NCBI RefSeq assembly: GCF_016591715.1
Contig: NZ_AP024109.1
Location: forward strand, 6,570,001-6,634,000
DNA length: 64,000 nucleotides
Direction: 5' to 3'
DNA from: Mesorhizobium sp. J8
GTDB taxonomy: Bacteria; Pseudomonadota; Alphaproteobacteria; Rhizobiales; Rhizobiaceae
A program made the translations under genes and the position numbers. This document shows, piece by piece, positions 56,129 through 63,774 of the stretch (within the stretch, counting starts at the first letter, position 1; each line of letters opens with the position of its first letter). Under the pieces are notes generated by a model. That model was not told the origin of the DNA and ran no database searches. It saw only the letters and a list, made by a program, of their open reading frames with translations.

Positions 56129-56610
56129 TCGCCTGCCAGAGCCTTCAGCGCAGGCCCGTTCAGCCTAAGAAAAACCTTCTGGCCATGGCGCTCAGCGCCG
56201 AGCCGGTCGTAGAAGCGCAGCGCGCCCTCGTTCCAGTCTTCGGTCGTGAGGTCGATGCGACCGATGCCCTTGCCGAGGCAATAGCCGGCGAGAAAGCCGA
56301 TGAGCGCGCGGCCGACGCCCTTGTCGCGGGCGCCGTCGCGCACGAACAGGTCCTTCAGGAACATCAGCCTTTCGAGATCGATGCCTGGGTGGGCAATCGC
56401 CACCGAAGCGAGGCCGGCGGGCTCGCCATTCGCGAAGGCCAAGGCGAAATGCGGATAGGCCGGGCTCTCGTCGCCAAGCCATTGCCGCACAGTGGCCGCC
56501 GCCCTGCTGTGATCGAGCGGCGCCTGCCGGTAATGCGTGGCCATCGCACAAAGCAGGGTGGCGAGCGCTTCGGCATCGTCGACCCTCGCCCAGCGAATGC
56601 CGACGGTCAT
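56125..56610 (-). CDS. GNAT acetyltransferase
   Basis: A 161-residue GNAT protein. Acetyl-CoA motif A reads LFVRDGARDKGVGRALIGFL near residues 93-112 and the C-terminal part is TTEDWNEGALRFYDRLGAER. It resembles diamine/polyamine or general amine acetyltransferases (the YhhY/SSAT-like NEGALRFYDRLGA pattern), but the substrate is unknown. It lies five bases downstream of the leuB start side's end, i.e. leuB ends after it on the same strand with only 4 bp between the two genes, so co-transcription is likely. Confidence 0.86.
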   Translation of the reverse strand: MTVGIRWARVDDAEALATLLCAMATHYRQAPLDHSRAAATVRQWLGDESPAYPHFALAFANGEPAGLASVAIAHPGIDLERLMFLKDLFVRDGARDKGVGRALIGFLAGYCLGKGIGRIDLTTEDWNEGALRFYDRLGAERHGQKVFLRLNGPALKALAGD

Positions 56611-56614
56611 GCAA

Positions 56615-57718
56615 TCATCCCAGGAACTTGGCGATGATGGCGTCGCCCATCTCGACGGTGCCGACTTCCTTCATGCCGGCCGAAAAGATGTCCTTGGTGC
56701 GCAGGCCGTCGTCGAGCACGCCGGCGATGGCGGCTTCGAGTCTGTCGGCTTCCGCCACCATGCCGAAGGAATAGCGCAGGCACATGGCGAAGGACGCGAT
56801 CATGGCGATCGGGTTGGCGATGCCCTTGCCGGCGATATCGGGCGCCGAGCCGTGCACCGGCTCGTAGAGCGCCTTGCGCTTCTTGGTCTTGGCATCCGGC
56901 GCGCCGAGCGAGGCGGAGGGCAGCATGCCGATCGAGCCGGTGAGCATGGCGGCGATGTCGGAGAGCATGTCGCCGAACAGATTGTCGGTAACGATCACGT
57001 CGAACTGCTTCGGCCAGCGCACCAGCTGCATGCCGCCGGCGTCCGCCAGCATGTGGTCGAGCTTGACGTCGCTGTATTTGGCCTTGTGCGTCTGGCTGAC
57101 GACTTCGTTCCACAGCACGCCCGACTTCATGACGTTGCGCTTTTCCATCGAGGTGACGTGGTTCCGACGCGTCCGCGCGAGCTCGAAGGCGACGCCGGAG
57201 ATGCGCTCGATCTCGAACGTGTCGTAGACCTGGGTGTCGATGCCGCGCTTCTGGCCGTTGCCGAGATCGATGATCTGCTTCGGCTCGCCGAAATAGACGC
57301 CGCCGGTGAGCTCGCGCACGATTAGGATGTCGAGGCCCTCGACCACCTCCTGCTTGAGCGAGGAGGAAGCGGCCAGTGCCGGATAACAGATCGCGGGCCT
57401 GAGATTGGCGAACAGCTCCATGTCCTTGCGCAGGCGCAAGAGTCCGGCCTCGGGGCGCACCTCGTAAGGCACGGCATCCCATTTCGGCCCGCCCACGGCA
57501 CCGAACAGCACCGCATCAGCCGCCATCGCCTTCGCCATGTCGGCGTCGGAGATCGCCGCGCCATGCGCGTCGTAGGCGCAGCCGCCGACCAAACCCTCGT
57601 CGGTGACGAAGCCGCTGCCGAGCTTGTCGTTCATGGCCTTGATCAGCTTCTTCACCTCGGCCATCGCCTCGGGGCCGATACCGTCGCCGGCGAGCAGGAA
57701 GAGATTTTTCGAAGCCAT
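56615..57718 (-). CDS. leuB: 3-isopropylmalate dehydrogenase
   Basis: A 367-residue enzyme of leucine synthesis that oxidises and decarboxylates 3-isopropylmalate with [19 protein letters not shown] is at residues 6-21, [20 protein letters not shown] gives the substrate arginines, [14 protein letters not shown] binds Mg2+ and [20 protein letters not shown] is the NAD segment. ATG 57718 is the family start. The second IS110 copy begins 118 bp upstream and is transcribed in the same direction, so it may influence leuB expression. Confidence 0.97.
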   Translation of the reverse strand: MASKNLFLLAGDGIGPEAMAEVKKLIKAMNDKLGSGFVTDEGLVGGCAYDAHGAAISDADMAKAMAADAVLFGAVGGPKWDAVPYEVRPEAGLLRLRKDMELFANLRPAICYPALAASSSLKQEVVEGLDILIVRELTGGVYFGEPKQIIDLGNGQKRGIDTQVYDTFEIERISGVAFELARTRRNHVTSMEKRNVMKSGVLWNEVVSQTHKAKYSDVKLDHMLADAGGMQLVRWPKQFDVIVTDNLFGDMLSDIAAMLTGSIGMLPSASLGAPDAKTKKRKALYEPVHGSAPDIAGKGIANPIAMIASFAMCLRYSFGMVAEADRLEAAIAGVLDDGLRTKDIFSAGMKEVGTVEMGDAIIAKFLG

Positions 57719-57850
57719 GGAGAACCGTCCCAATAGTATTTGGAGAAACCGCGGCCTTGCTAAACGCCAAGCGGGCCGGGCGCAAGAGGATGTCTCGAAG
57801 CTCGGTTCCTCGCCCCCGCCGGAGGTGGGGGAGAGCGACTATCTGGCGTG

Positions 57851-58789
57851 TCAAGTTGCATTTGCGAACTCGGTTCTCGCGTCGCGTGCTTTTGCGTTGA
57901 GGATGACGAGAAGTTTTCTGGCGAGTGCGATGCGGATGAGCATTTTGGGCTTTCCCGCCTGCTGCAACCGTTGAGCGAACGCTTTGAGATGCGGATCGAA
58001 CTTGGCGACGATGGCCGCGACGACAAAGAGGATGCCACGCGGTCCGGCTCGTCCGCCGCGCACATGCCTGTTGCCGGCGCGCCTGCCGCTGTCGTTGGCG
58101 ATAGGGGCGAGGCCCGCCAGCTTGGTGATGGCCTTGTTGGAGATGAGGCCGATCTCGGGCAGCTCGGCCATCAGGCGGGCAACAGTGCGGCCAGCCACAC
58201 CCTTGAGCGAACGAAAGGCCGACCCCAGCTTGGCCCACAGTGGATCGTCGTCGATCATCGAGGCGATCTCGCCTTCCAGACGCCGCTCTTCGCGCTTGAG
58301 GAAGGCCAGCATGGCCTCGATGCTGGCGCATACCTCGGCATCGCGTGCGGCGCTTTTGCGCTGTTTGTTGATGGTGGCATCGCCGACAACCTGGCAAAGC
58401 CGCCCAACCAGCGCAGCAAGGCGCTGCTGGGAATTACTGGGCGGTGGGGTCGGAGCCGTCTTCTTGACTGCGCCATAATGGGCAATGACAGCAGCGTCGA
58501 TCCGGTCGGTCTTCTCCAGATAGCCCATCGCCTCGGCAAAGCGCCGCACGCTTCTGGCATTGACCAGGGCGCATGGCATGCCGTGCGCCCACAAAAGCAT
58601 GAAGCCAAGCCGCTCATAGCCGCCCGATGCCTCCATCACCGCAACGGCCGCGCCGTGGCTGCGACAGAACAGCCAAAGAGCTGCGATCCCCGTTGCATCG
58701 TTGGCGAAGCGCTCTATCGCCCCACTCGGCCAGACATGCGCGTCCAGCCAATCCTTGGAAACATCAACTCCACAAATGATCCTGTTCAC
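57851..58789 (-). CDS. IS110-family transposase, copy 2
   Basis: A 312-residue DEDD transposase with protein sequence identical to copy 1; the base change at 58519 turns a TTG leucine codon into CTG. It starts with GTG 58789 and ends 133 bp before leuB, without an evident terminator between. Confidence 0.95.
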   Translation of the reverse strand: MNRIICGVDVSKDWLDAHVWPSGAIERFANDATGIAALWLFCRSHGAAVAVMEASGGYERLGFMLLWAHGMPCALVNARSVRRFAEAMGYLEKTDRIDAAVIAHYGAVKKTAPTPPPSNSQQRLAALVGRLCQVVGDATINKQRKSAARDAEVCASIEAMLAFLKREERRLEGEIASMIDDDPLWAKLGSAFRSLKGVAGRTVARLMAELPEIGLISNKAITKLAGLAPIANDSGRRAGNRHVRGGRAGPRGILFVVAAIVAKFDPHLKAFAQRLQQAGKPKMLIRIALARKLLVILNAKARDARTEFANAT

Positions 58790-58967
58790 GGTAACCTGCC
58801 TTGTACGTACGGTTGGAACCAAGCGACTGTTCGGTCGTGCGTGACGAAGGCGAAGATCCCAAGCTCTCCCGCGGCTGTAACCTCAGGTGGTACGGGCGAC
58901 TTCGCCAAGCCAAGGTCCGGCTGGCCGGCCGGACCTTGGCTCAACCGCTTCAATCCCACGAAATCTC
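58790..58967 (-). ncRNA. Predicted bridge RNA of IS110 copy 2
   Basis: Same sequence as in copy 1, shifted by 34697 bp: target guides at 58885-58890 and 58864-58870, donor guides at 58820-58828 and 58800-58805. Here the left target guide CCACCT faces ACACCT, one mismatch at the outermost position. Confidence 0.76.
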
Positions 58968-58984
58968 TCTCGTGTAGATACAAG

Positions 58985-59083
58985 GTGTCCGCGAAGCGGA
59001 CGGAGAGGGGGCCTTCGTAGGGCGCTCCCCTCTCCGTCTCGGCTTCGCCGAGCCACCTCTCCCCACTTCGTGGGGCGAGGAAC
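58985..59083. repeat. REP palindrome downstream of IS copy 2
   Basis: TGTCCGCGAAGCGGACGGAG forms one arm pair. The plus strand at 59053-59063 carries CCACCTCTCCC, an intact, unoccupied IS110 target, inside CGGCTTCGCCGAGCCACCTC. The end GTGGGGCGAGGAACC abuts the VOC gene stop. Confidence 0.8.
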
Positions 59084-59088
59084 CCTAG

Positions 59089-59442
59089 CTACCGATGCGA
59101 CAGAATATTCACCAGCCTGCCGAACGGGTCGCGCACATAGAAGCGCCGCACGCCCCAGGGTTCGTCGGCCGGGCCGTATTCGACGGCGAAGCCGGCCCTT
59201 CCCATTCCCTCAAGCGCCGCATCCACATCGTCGACCTCGATCGACAGGTCCGGCACCGGCGTGCCGGAGCCGCCCTCGGCCATGAAGCTCACCTGCACCG
59301 TCATGGTCTCGGCCGAGCCGCAAGTGAGGATCCAGCCCTGATCCATCAGGACATCAAGCCCAAGCACGTCCTGGTAAAAGCGCTTGGCCGCCGCGATGTC
59401 GGGTGTTTCGATATTGGCGACGATGCGCCTGACCTTCACCAT
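59089..59442 (-). CDS. VOC-family protein
   Basis: A 117-residue single-domain VOC protein. It starts MVKVRRIVANIETPDIAAAK followed by RFYQDVLGLDVLMDQGW, and ends EPWGVRRFYVRDPFGRLVNI, the paired beta-alpha-beta-beta-beta modules of glyoxalase/bleomycin-resistance-like proteins. AAGGAGC precedes ATG 59442, which decides it over an upstream start. The Rid-family gene lies 57 bp upstream on the same strand. Confidence 0.88.
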   Translation of the reverse strand: MVKVRRIVANIETPDIAAAKRFYQDVLGLDVLMDQGWILTCGSAETMTVQVSFMAEGGSGTPVPDLSIEVDDVDAALEGMGRAGFAVEYGPADEPWGVRRFYVRDPFGRLVNILSHR

Positions 59443-59499
59443 GAGCCGCTCCTTGCCTTTGCCTGTCCTGGAAGCCCTCCGCGTTTGCCGCAACGGCCC

Positions 59500-59883
59500 C
59501 TATGCCGTGCGCCGCAGCGCCGTCACCTCGATCTCGATCTTCATCTCCGGCTTGTTGAGCTGGCACACGATCATCGTCGCCGCCGGGCGGATGTCGCCGA
59601 ACGCCTCGCCGAGGATCGGGAAGACCACGTCAACATGGGCCTGGTCGGTGACATAGTAATGCGCCCGCACCACGTCGGCCATGTCGAAGCCACCCTCGGC
59701 CAGCGCCTTGGCGATGGTGGCGAGGCAATTGCGCGTCTGCGCCTCGACCGTGTCGGGCATGGTCATGGTGGCATAGTCGTAGCCGGTCGTGCCGGAGACG
59801 AAGCACCAGTCGCCCTGCACCACCGCGCGCGAATAGCCGGCGGTCTTCTCGAAGGGGGAGCCGGTGGAGATGAGCTTGCGCAT
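59500..59883 (-). CDS. Rid-family (YjgF/YER057c) protein
   Basis: A 127-residue RidA-superfamily trimer protein: SRAVVQGDWCFVSGTTGYDY, DMADVVRAHYYVTDQAHVD and MKIEIEVTAL are typical. The position of the deaminase arginine (PARS in E. coli RidA) reads PAATMIV here, so it lacks the residue needed for imine hydrolysis and probably belongs to another Rid subfamily. It probably forms a unit with the VOC gene. Confidence 0.88.
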   Translation of the reverse strand: MRKLISTGSPFEKTAGYSRAVVQGDWCFVSGTTGYDYATMTMPDTVEAQTRNCLATIAKALAEGGFDMADVVRAHYYVTDQAHVDVVFPILGEAFGDIRPAATMIVCQLNKPEMKIEIEVTALRRTA

Positions 59884-60010
59884 GGGGCCTCCTCGTGATG
59901 GTTGCGCCCCCTCTAGCAGGGGAAGACGGTCTGGTCGTGGGCCAAGCCGGGCGGACCGTTGTCAGGAAAGGTAAGCGCGACATGGGTGATTGGCCGAAGC
60001 CTCCCTCCGG

Positions 60011-60066
60011 TCGTCATTCCTGGGCGGAGCGACGCGTAGCGGAGCGCAGACCCTAGAATGACGAAG
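60011..60066. repeat. CGTCATTCCTGGG palindrome
   Basis: CGTCATTCCTGGGCGGAGCG and ACCCTAGAATGACGAAGG form the same CGTCAT-type element as at 41596. It lies between the Rid-family start and the next gene's stop. Confidence 0.8.
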
Positions 60067-60081
60067 GCACGGATGGTCGCT

Positions 60082-60996
60082 CTAGTTCCCCTGCGCGTCG
60101 TCATAGGCCTTCTTGATATCGTCCGGCCAGTCCTTCAGCGGCGGCCAGGCCTGCGGCTCGCCATTGTCGCCGCGGCGGGCGAAATAGACTTTCTGCTTGG
60201 CGGGGTCGACGGCCATGAAGCCGTCATTGCCGCCACAGTCATGCGGCACGCAGCCGGTGGCGTAGAAGGCGCCGGACGCCGTCTTCTCGGTGCCGCCGCC
60301 GACCAGCAGGCTGGTCGCCATGTCCGGCATGTCGTTGCCCAGCAGCGCCTGGCCGGCCTTGTAGACGGCCTCGTTGTGGAAGGCGTCGATGATGTTGTCG
60401 TATTTCGACGGGTCGACATCCTTCCAGTCGGTGCCGGGCTCCGGCGTGTAGGTCAGGTTACCCGAGGTCGTCAGCCCTTCCGCGGGCGACCATTGCAGCG
60501 CCGGTTTGGAATCGCCAGGCAACAGATAGGGCACGAAATAGATGGCGCTGTCGGACACGGCGGCCGGCGGCGCGCCGCATTCGTCCTGCTCGACCGTGGT
60601 GGTCTGGATTTCGCCGTCCTTCTTCCAGACGATGACCTTGGCCGGGCCGCATTGGTTGCCGCCGTCGCCGACATCGACCAGCGCGACGTTGACGTCGCCG
60701 ATCTTGACGATCTTGTCGAAGAAGACGTCGTAATTGCTGGCCAGCTGCTTGCCGTCATAGGACAGCACCTTCTCGCCGTCCTGCTCCGGCTGCGTGATGG
60801 TGAGCTGCCCGCCCTCGAAGGGGATCGGCGCCTGCTTGTCCTCATCCGGCGAAGCCTGGTCGCTGCCCTGGTCGGCCGCGCCTTGATCGGCCGCCGGCTG
60901 GTCGGACGCGGCCGGCGCGGTGGTCTGCGCATTGGCGCCGATCGTGGCGAGAAGGATTGCCGCGGAGGCGCTGGCGGCCAGAAGCAAGCGTGTCAT
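60082..60996 (-). CDS. Secreted protein of unknown function
   Basis: A 304-residue protein with a signal peptide (cleavage near GANAQTT, residue 23), then about 35 residues rich in Asp/Gln/Ala (DQPAADQGAADQG). The folded part contains LLPGDSKPALQWSPAEGLTT, DGGNQCGPAKVIVWKKDG and a C-terminal CVPHDCGGNDGFMAVDPAKQ with a short-spaced Cys pair. I recognise no catalytic motif. Similar proteins appear in rhizobia as hypothetical. It is probably periplasmic. Confidence 0.8.
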   Translation of the reverse strand: MTRLLLAASASAAILLATIGANAQTTAPAASDQPAADQGAADQGSDQASPDEDKQAPIPFEGGQLTITQPEQDGEKVLSYDGKQLASNYDVFFDKIVKIGDVNVALVDVGDGGNQCGPAKVIVWKKDGEIQTTTVEQDECGAPPAAVSDSAIYFVPYLLPGDSKPALQWSPAEGLTTSGNLTYTPEPGTDWKDVDPSKYDNIIDAFHNEAVYKAGQALLGNDMPDMATSLLVGGGTEKTASGAFYATGCVPHDCGGNDGFMAVDPAKQKVYFARRGDNGEPQAWPPLKDWPDDIKKAYDDAQGN

Positions 60997-61071
60997 GACT
61001 GTCCCTCCATTCAGCCGCCACGAGCCCGGCCGCTTGCGGCCGGGTCTATCCGTTCAGTGCTTCCAGGCTGC

Positions 61072-61677
61072 TTAAGCCCAGGGGCGCAGCTCGGCATTCT
61101 TCTTCTCGAAGGACGCTATTGCCGCGGCCTTCTCCATGGTGAGGCCGATGTCGTCGAGGCCGTTCAAGAGGCAGTGGCGCTTGAAGTCGTCGAGGTCGAA
61201 TTTGACCACGCCGCCGTCCGGCCCACGAATTTCCTTGGCTTCCAGATCGATCGACAGCGTCGCGTTGGAGCCGCGCGAGGCATCGTCCATCAGCTTGTCG
61301 AGATCTTCCGGGCTGACCGTGATCGGCAGGATGCCGTTCTTGAAGCAGTTGTTGTAGAAGATGTCGGCGAACGACGTCGAGATCACGCAGCGGATGCCGA
61401 AATCGAGCAGCGCCCAGGGCGCATGCTCGCGGCTCGAGCCGCAGCCGAAATTGTCGCCGGCCACCAGGATCTGCGCCTTGCGGTAGGCCGGCTTGTTGAG
61501 CACGAAATCCGGGTTCTCCGAACCGTCCTCATTGTAGCGCATCTCCGCGAACAGGCCGGTGCCGAGCCCGGTGCGCTTGATCGTCTTGAGATAATCCTTC
61601 GGGATGATCATGTCGGTGTCGACATTGACGATCGGCATGGGCGCTGCAACGCCGGTGAGCTTGGTGAATTTGTCCAT
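61072..61677 (-). CDS. leuD: 3-isopropylmalate dehydratase, small subunit
   Basis: A 201-residue subunit that forms the swivel domain of isopropylmalate isomerase with Leu[21 protein letters not shown], then [10 protein letters not shown], and [20 protein letters not shown] (near residue 76) are diagnostic. ATG 61677 is the family start; the upstream frame is unrelated. leuC is not in the window. Directly repeated IS copies flank it at 57836 and 62458. Confidence 0.96.
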   Translation of the reverse strand: MDKFTKLTGVAAPMPIVNVDTDMIIPKDYLKTIKRTGLGTGLFAEMRYNEDGSENPDFVLNKPAYRKAQILVAGDNFGCGSSREHAPWALLDFGIRCVISTSFADIFYNNCFKNGILPITVSPEDLDKLMDDASRGSNATLSIDLEAKEIRGPDGGVVKFDLDDFKRHCLLNGLDDIGLTMEKAAAIASFEKKNAELRPWA

Positions 61678-61862
61678 GGTACCTGCCCGTCTTCTTGGCT
61701 TGCGGGGAATTTTGCGGGACGGTTTACACAAAGCCGGCAGCAAATGAAAGGCAACTGTTCGTGCGCGTGCATGGGCCAATATCGGACATGGCATGCACAC
61801 CGAAGCTGGAACACCTCAAAAAAACGGCTTCGAAATCCTGGCCGGCTGGTGCAATCTGCGGC

Positions 61863-62288
61863 ATGGCCGATCCTTCCAAAGTCCTCTACGCCAGCGAGCC
61901 CGCCCTCGACGTCGCGGAATTCCGCCGCGTGCTGGTCGATTCCGGTCTCGGCAAGGTCAGGCCCGTCGATGACGAGGCCCGGCTGCAGACGATGCTCGAC
62001 AACGCCAATCTGGTGCTGACCGCGCGGCTCGACCGGCCGGACCGGCAACTGGTCGGCGTCGCCCGCGGCATGACCGATTTCTCCTGGGTCTGCTACATTT
62101 CCGACCTCGCCGTCTCGAAGGCGGCGCAGGGGCTCGGCGTCGGCAAGGGCCTGATGGATGAGGCGCAGCGCCAGCTCGGCCCTTCGGTCGCCATCAGCCT
62201 GATCTCGATGCCCGACGCCGTCGGCTTCTATGAGCGTATCGGGATGACGCGCATGACCGACGCCTTCTGGTTCTCCCGCAAGCGCTGA
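61863..62288 (+). CDS. GNAT acetyltransferase
   Basis: A 141-residue GNAT protein. SWVCYISDLAVSKAAQGLGV followed by GKGLMDEAQRQLG is the acetyl-CoA motif A, and MPDAVGFYERIGMTRMTDAF the C-terminal part. It is divergent from leuD; the 185-bp gap holds both promoters. ATG 61863 gives MADPSKVLYASE. The substrate is unknown. A palindrome and the third IS follow. Confidence 0.88.
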   Translation: MADPSKVLYASEPALDVAEFRRVLVDSGLGKVRPVDDEARLQTMLDNANLVLTARLDRPDRQLVGVARGMTDFSWVCYISDLAVSKAAQGLGVGKGLMDEAQRQLGPSVAISLISMPDAVGFYERIGMTRMTDAFWFSRKR

Positions 62289-62344
62289 CCGGAACCGCCG
62301 CCGATACCGGAGCCGACTCCTGCCTGGAACCGGCGAGCCAGATC

Positions 62345-62457
62345 GACCCCCACTCCGTCGAGCTTCGCTCGACACCTCTCCCCCGATCGACGGGGGAGAG
62401 GAAAGGTGCGCGCTTATGCCGGCTGGCTCCCTTCCTCTCCCTCCGGAGGGGGGAGAG
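62345..62457. repeat. REP halves upstream of IS copy 3, with an intact IS target
   Basis: CGTCGAGCTTCGCTCGACAC followed by CTCTCCCCCGATCGACGGGG makes one complete palindrome with ACACCTCTCCC at 62372-62382, unoccupied. A second half CTCTCCCTCCGGAGGGGGGA ends in the GAGAG that borders IS copy 3. Confidence 0.78.
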
Positions 62458-62472
62458 CGACTATCTGGCGTG

Positions 62473-63411
62473 TCAAGTTGCATTTGCGAACTCGGTTCTC
62501 GCGTCGCGTGCTTTTGCGTTGAGGATGACGAGAAGTTTTCTGGCGAGTGCGATGCGGATGAGCATTTTGGGCTTTCCCGCCTGCTGCAACCGTTGAGCGA
62601 ACGCTTTGAGATGCGGATCGAACTTGGCGACGATGGCCGCGACGACAAAGAGGATGCCACGCGGTCCGGCTCGTCCGCCGCGCACATGCCTGTTGCCGGC
62701 GCGCCTGCCGCTGTCGTTGGCGATAGGGGCGAGGCCCGCCAGCTTGGTGATGGCCTTGTTGGAGATGAGGCCGATCTCGGGCAGCTCGGCCATCAGGCGG
62801 GCAACAGTGCGGCCAGCCACACCCTTGAGCGAACGAAAGGCCGACCCCAGCTTGGCCCACAGTGGATCGTCGTCGATCATCGAGGCGATCTCGCCTTCCA
62901 GACGCCGCTCTTCGCGCTTGAGGAAGGCCAGCATGGCCTCGATGCTGGCGCATACCTCGGCATCGCGTGCGGCGCTTTTGCGCTGTTTGTTGATGGTGGC
63001 ATCGCCGACAACCTGGCAAAGCCGCCCAACCAGCGCAGCAAGGCGCTGCTGGGAATTACTGGGCGGTGGGGTCGGAGCCGTCTTCTTGACTGCGCCATAA
63101 TGGGCAATGACAGCAGCGTCGATCCGGTCGGTCTTCTCCAAATAGCCCATCGCCTCGGCAAAGCGCCGCACGCTTCTGGCATTGACCAGGGCGCATGGCA
63201 TGCCGTGCGCCCACAAAAGCATGAAGCCAAGCCGCTCATAGCCGCCCGATGCCTCCATCACCGCAACGGCCGCGCCGTGGCTGCGACAGAACAGCCAAAG
63301 AGCTGCGATCCCCGTTGCATCGTTGGCGAAGCGCTCTATCGCCCCACTCGGCCAGACATGCGCGTCCAGCCAATCCTTGGAAACATCAACTCCACAAATG
63401 ATCCTGTTCAC
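62473..63411 (-). CDS. IS110-family transposase, copy 3
   Basis: A 312-residue DEDD transposase, the same protein as in copies 1 and 2, starting at GTG 63411 after AAGGCAGG. All three genes are intact, which suggests recent movement and possible current activity. Confidence 0.95.
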   Translation of the reverse strand: MNRIICGVDVSKDWLDAHVWPSGAIERFANDATGIAALWLFCRSHGAAVAVMEASGGYERLGFMLLWAHGMPCALVNARSVRRFAEAMGYLEKTDRIDAAVIAHYGAVKKTAPTPPPSNSQQRLAALVGRLCQVVGDATINKQRKSAARDAEVCASIEAMLAFLKREERRLEGEIASMIDDDPLWAKLGSAFRSLKGVAGRTVARLMAELPEIGLISNKAITKLAGLAPIANDSGRRAGNRHVRGGRAGPRGILFVVAAIVAKFDPHLKAFAQRLQQAGKPKMLIRIALARKLLVILNAKARDARTEFANAT

Positions 63412-63589
63412 GGTAACCTGCCTTGTACGTACGGTTGGAACCAAGCGACTGTTCGGTCGTGCGTGACGAAGGCGAAGATCCCAAGCTCTCCCGCGGCTGT
63501 AACCTCAGGTGGTACGGGCGACTTCGCCAAGCCAAGGTCCGGCTGGCCGGCCGGACCTTGGCTCAACCGCTTCAATCCCACGAAATCTC
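63412..63589 (-). ncRNA. Predicted bridge RNA of IS110 copy 3
   Basis: Same sequence as copy 1, shifted by 39319 bp: target guides at 63507-63512 and 63486-63492, donor guides at 63442-63450 and 63422-63427. The interrupted target is the full CCACCTCTCCC match. Confidence 0.78.
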
Positions 63590-63606
63590 TCTCGTGTAGA
63601 TACAAG

Positions 63607-63640
63607 GTGGCTCGGCGAAGCCGAGACGGAGTGGGGGAAG
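63607..63640. repeat. REP half to the right of IS copy 3
   Basis: GTGGCTCGGCGAAGCCGAGA followed by CGGAGTGGGGG continues the palindrome cut by the IS. The remaining 134 bp to the ArsR gene hold only its promoter. Confidence 0.75.
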
Positions 63641-63740
63641 GCGCTGCTCAAACTCGAAGCCGCCTCAAGACATGCGCAAACCGGGAAGCAAGAAAACTCA
63701 GGCAAGCAACAATCAGGCTGCAGAATATTTTCGTCATCGC

Positions 63741-63770
63741 TTGACATGCAACCAAATGGTTGCATATTAA
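63741..63770 (+). promoter_or_regulatory. ArsR-type promoter with overlapping operator
   Basis: TTGACA (63741-63746) and ATATTA (63764-63769) are 17 bp apart. Between them ATGCAACCA-AA-TGGTTGCAT (63746-63765) is a perfect 9-bp inverted repeat. This placement would let the ArsR protein block its own promoter. Confidence 0.8.
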
Positions 63771-63774
63771 AGCC

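Larger units (their letters stand above)
57836..58984 (-). mobile_element. IS110-family element, copy 2
   Basis: A 1149-bp copy with the same ends as copy 1. The core AG is at 57834-57835 and 58983-58984. The flanking palindrome is a variant (GTGTCCGCGAAGCGGACGGA instead of GTGGCTCGG), so the target reads ACACCTCTCCC. The one base difference noticed from copy 1 is G at 58519 (A at 23822). It lies upstream of leuB. Confidence 0.93.
62458..63606 (-). mobile_element. IS110-family element, copy 3
   Basis: A 1149-bp copy with the same borders and orientation as copies 1 and 2. The core AG is at 62456-62457 and 63605-63606. The right flank GTGGCTCGGCGAAGCCGAGA is the same REP half as beside copy 1. 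I saw no difference from copy 1. Confidence 0.93.

Noticed and set aside
57516..58397. A single gene joining leuB upstream sequence and the IS shadow frame
   Set aside because: It is an out-of-frame reading through both leuB and the transposase, Arg/His-rich and without motifs.
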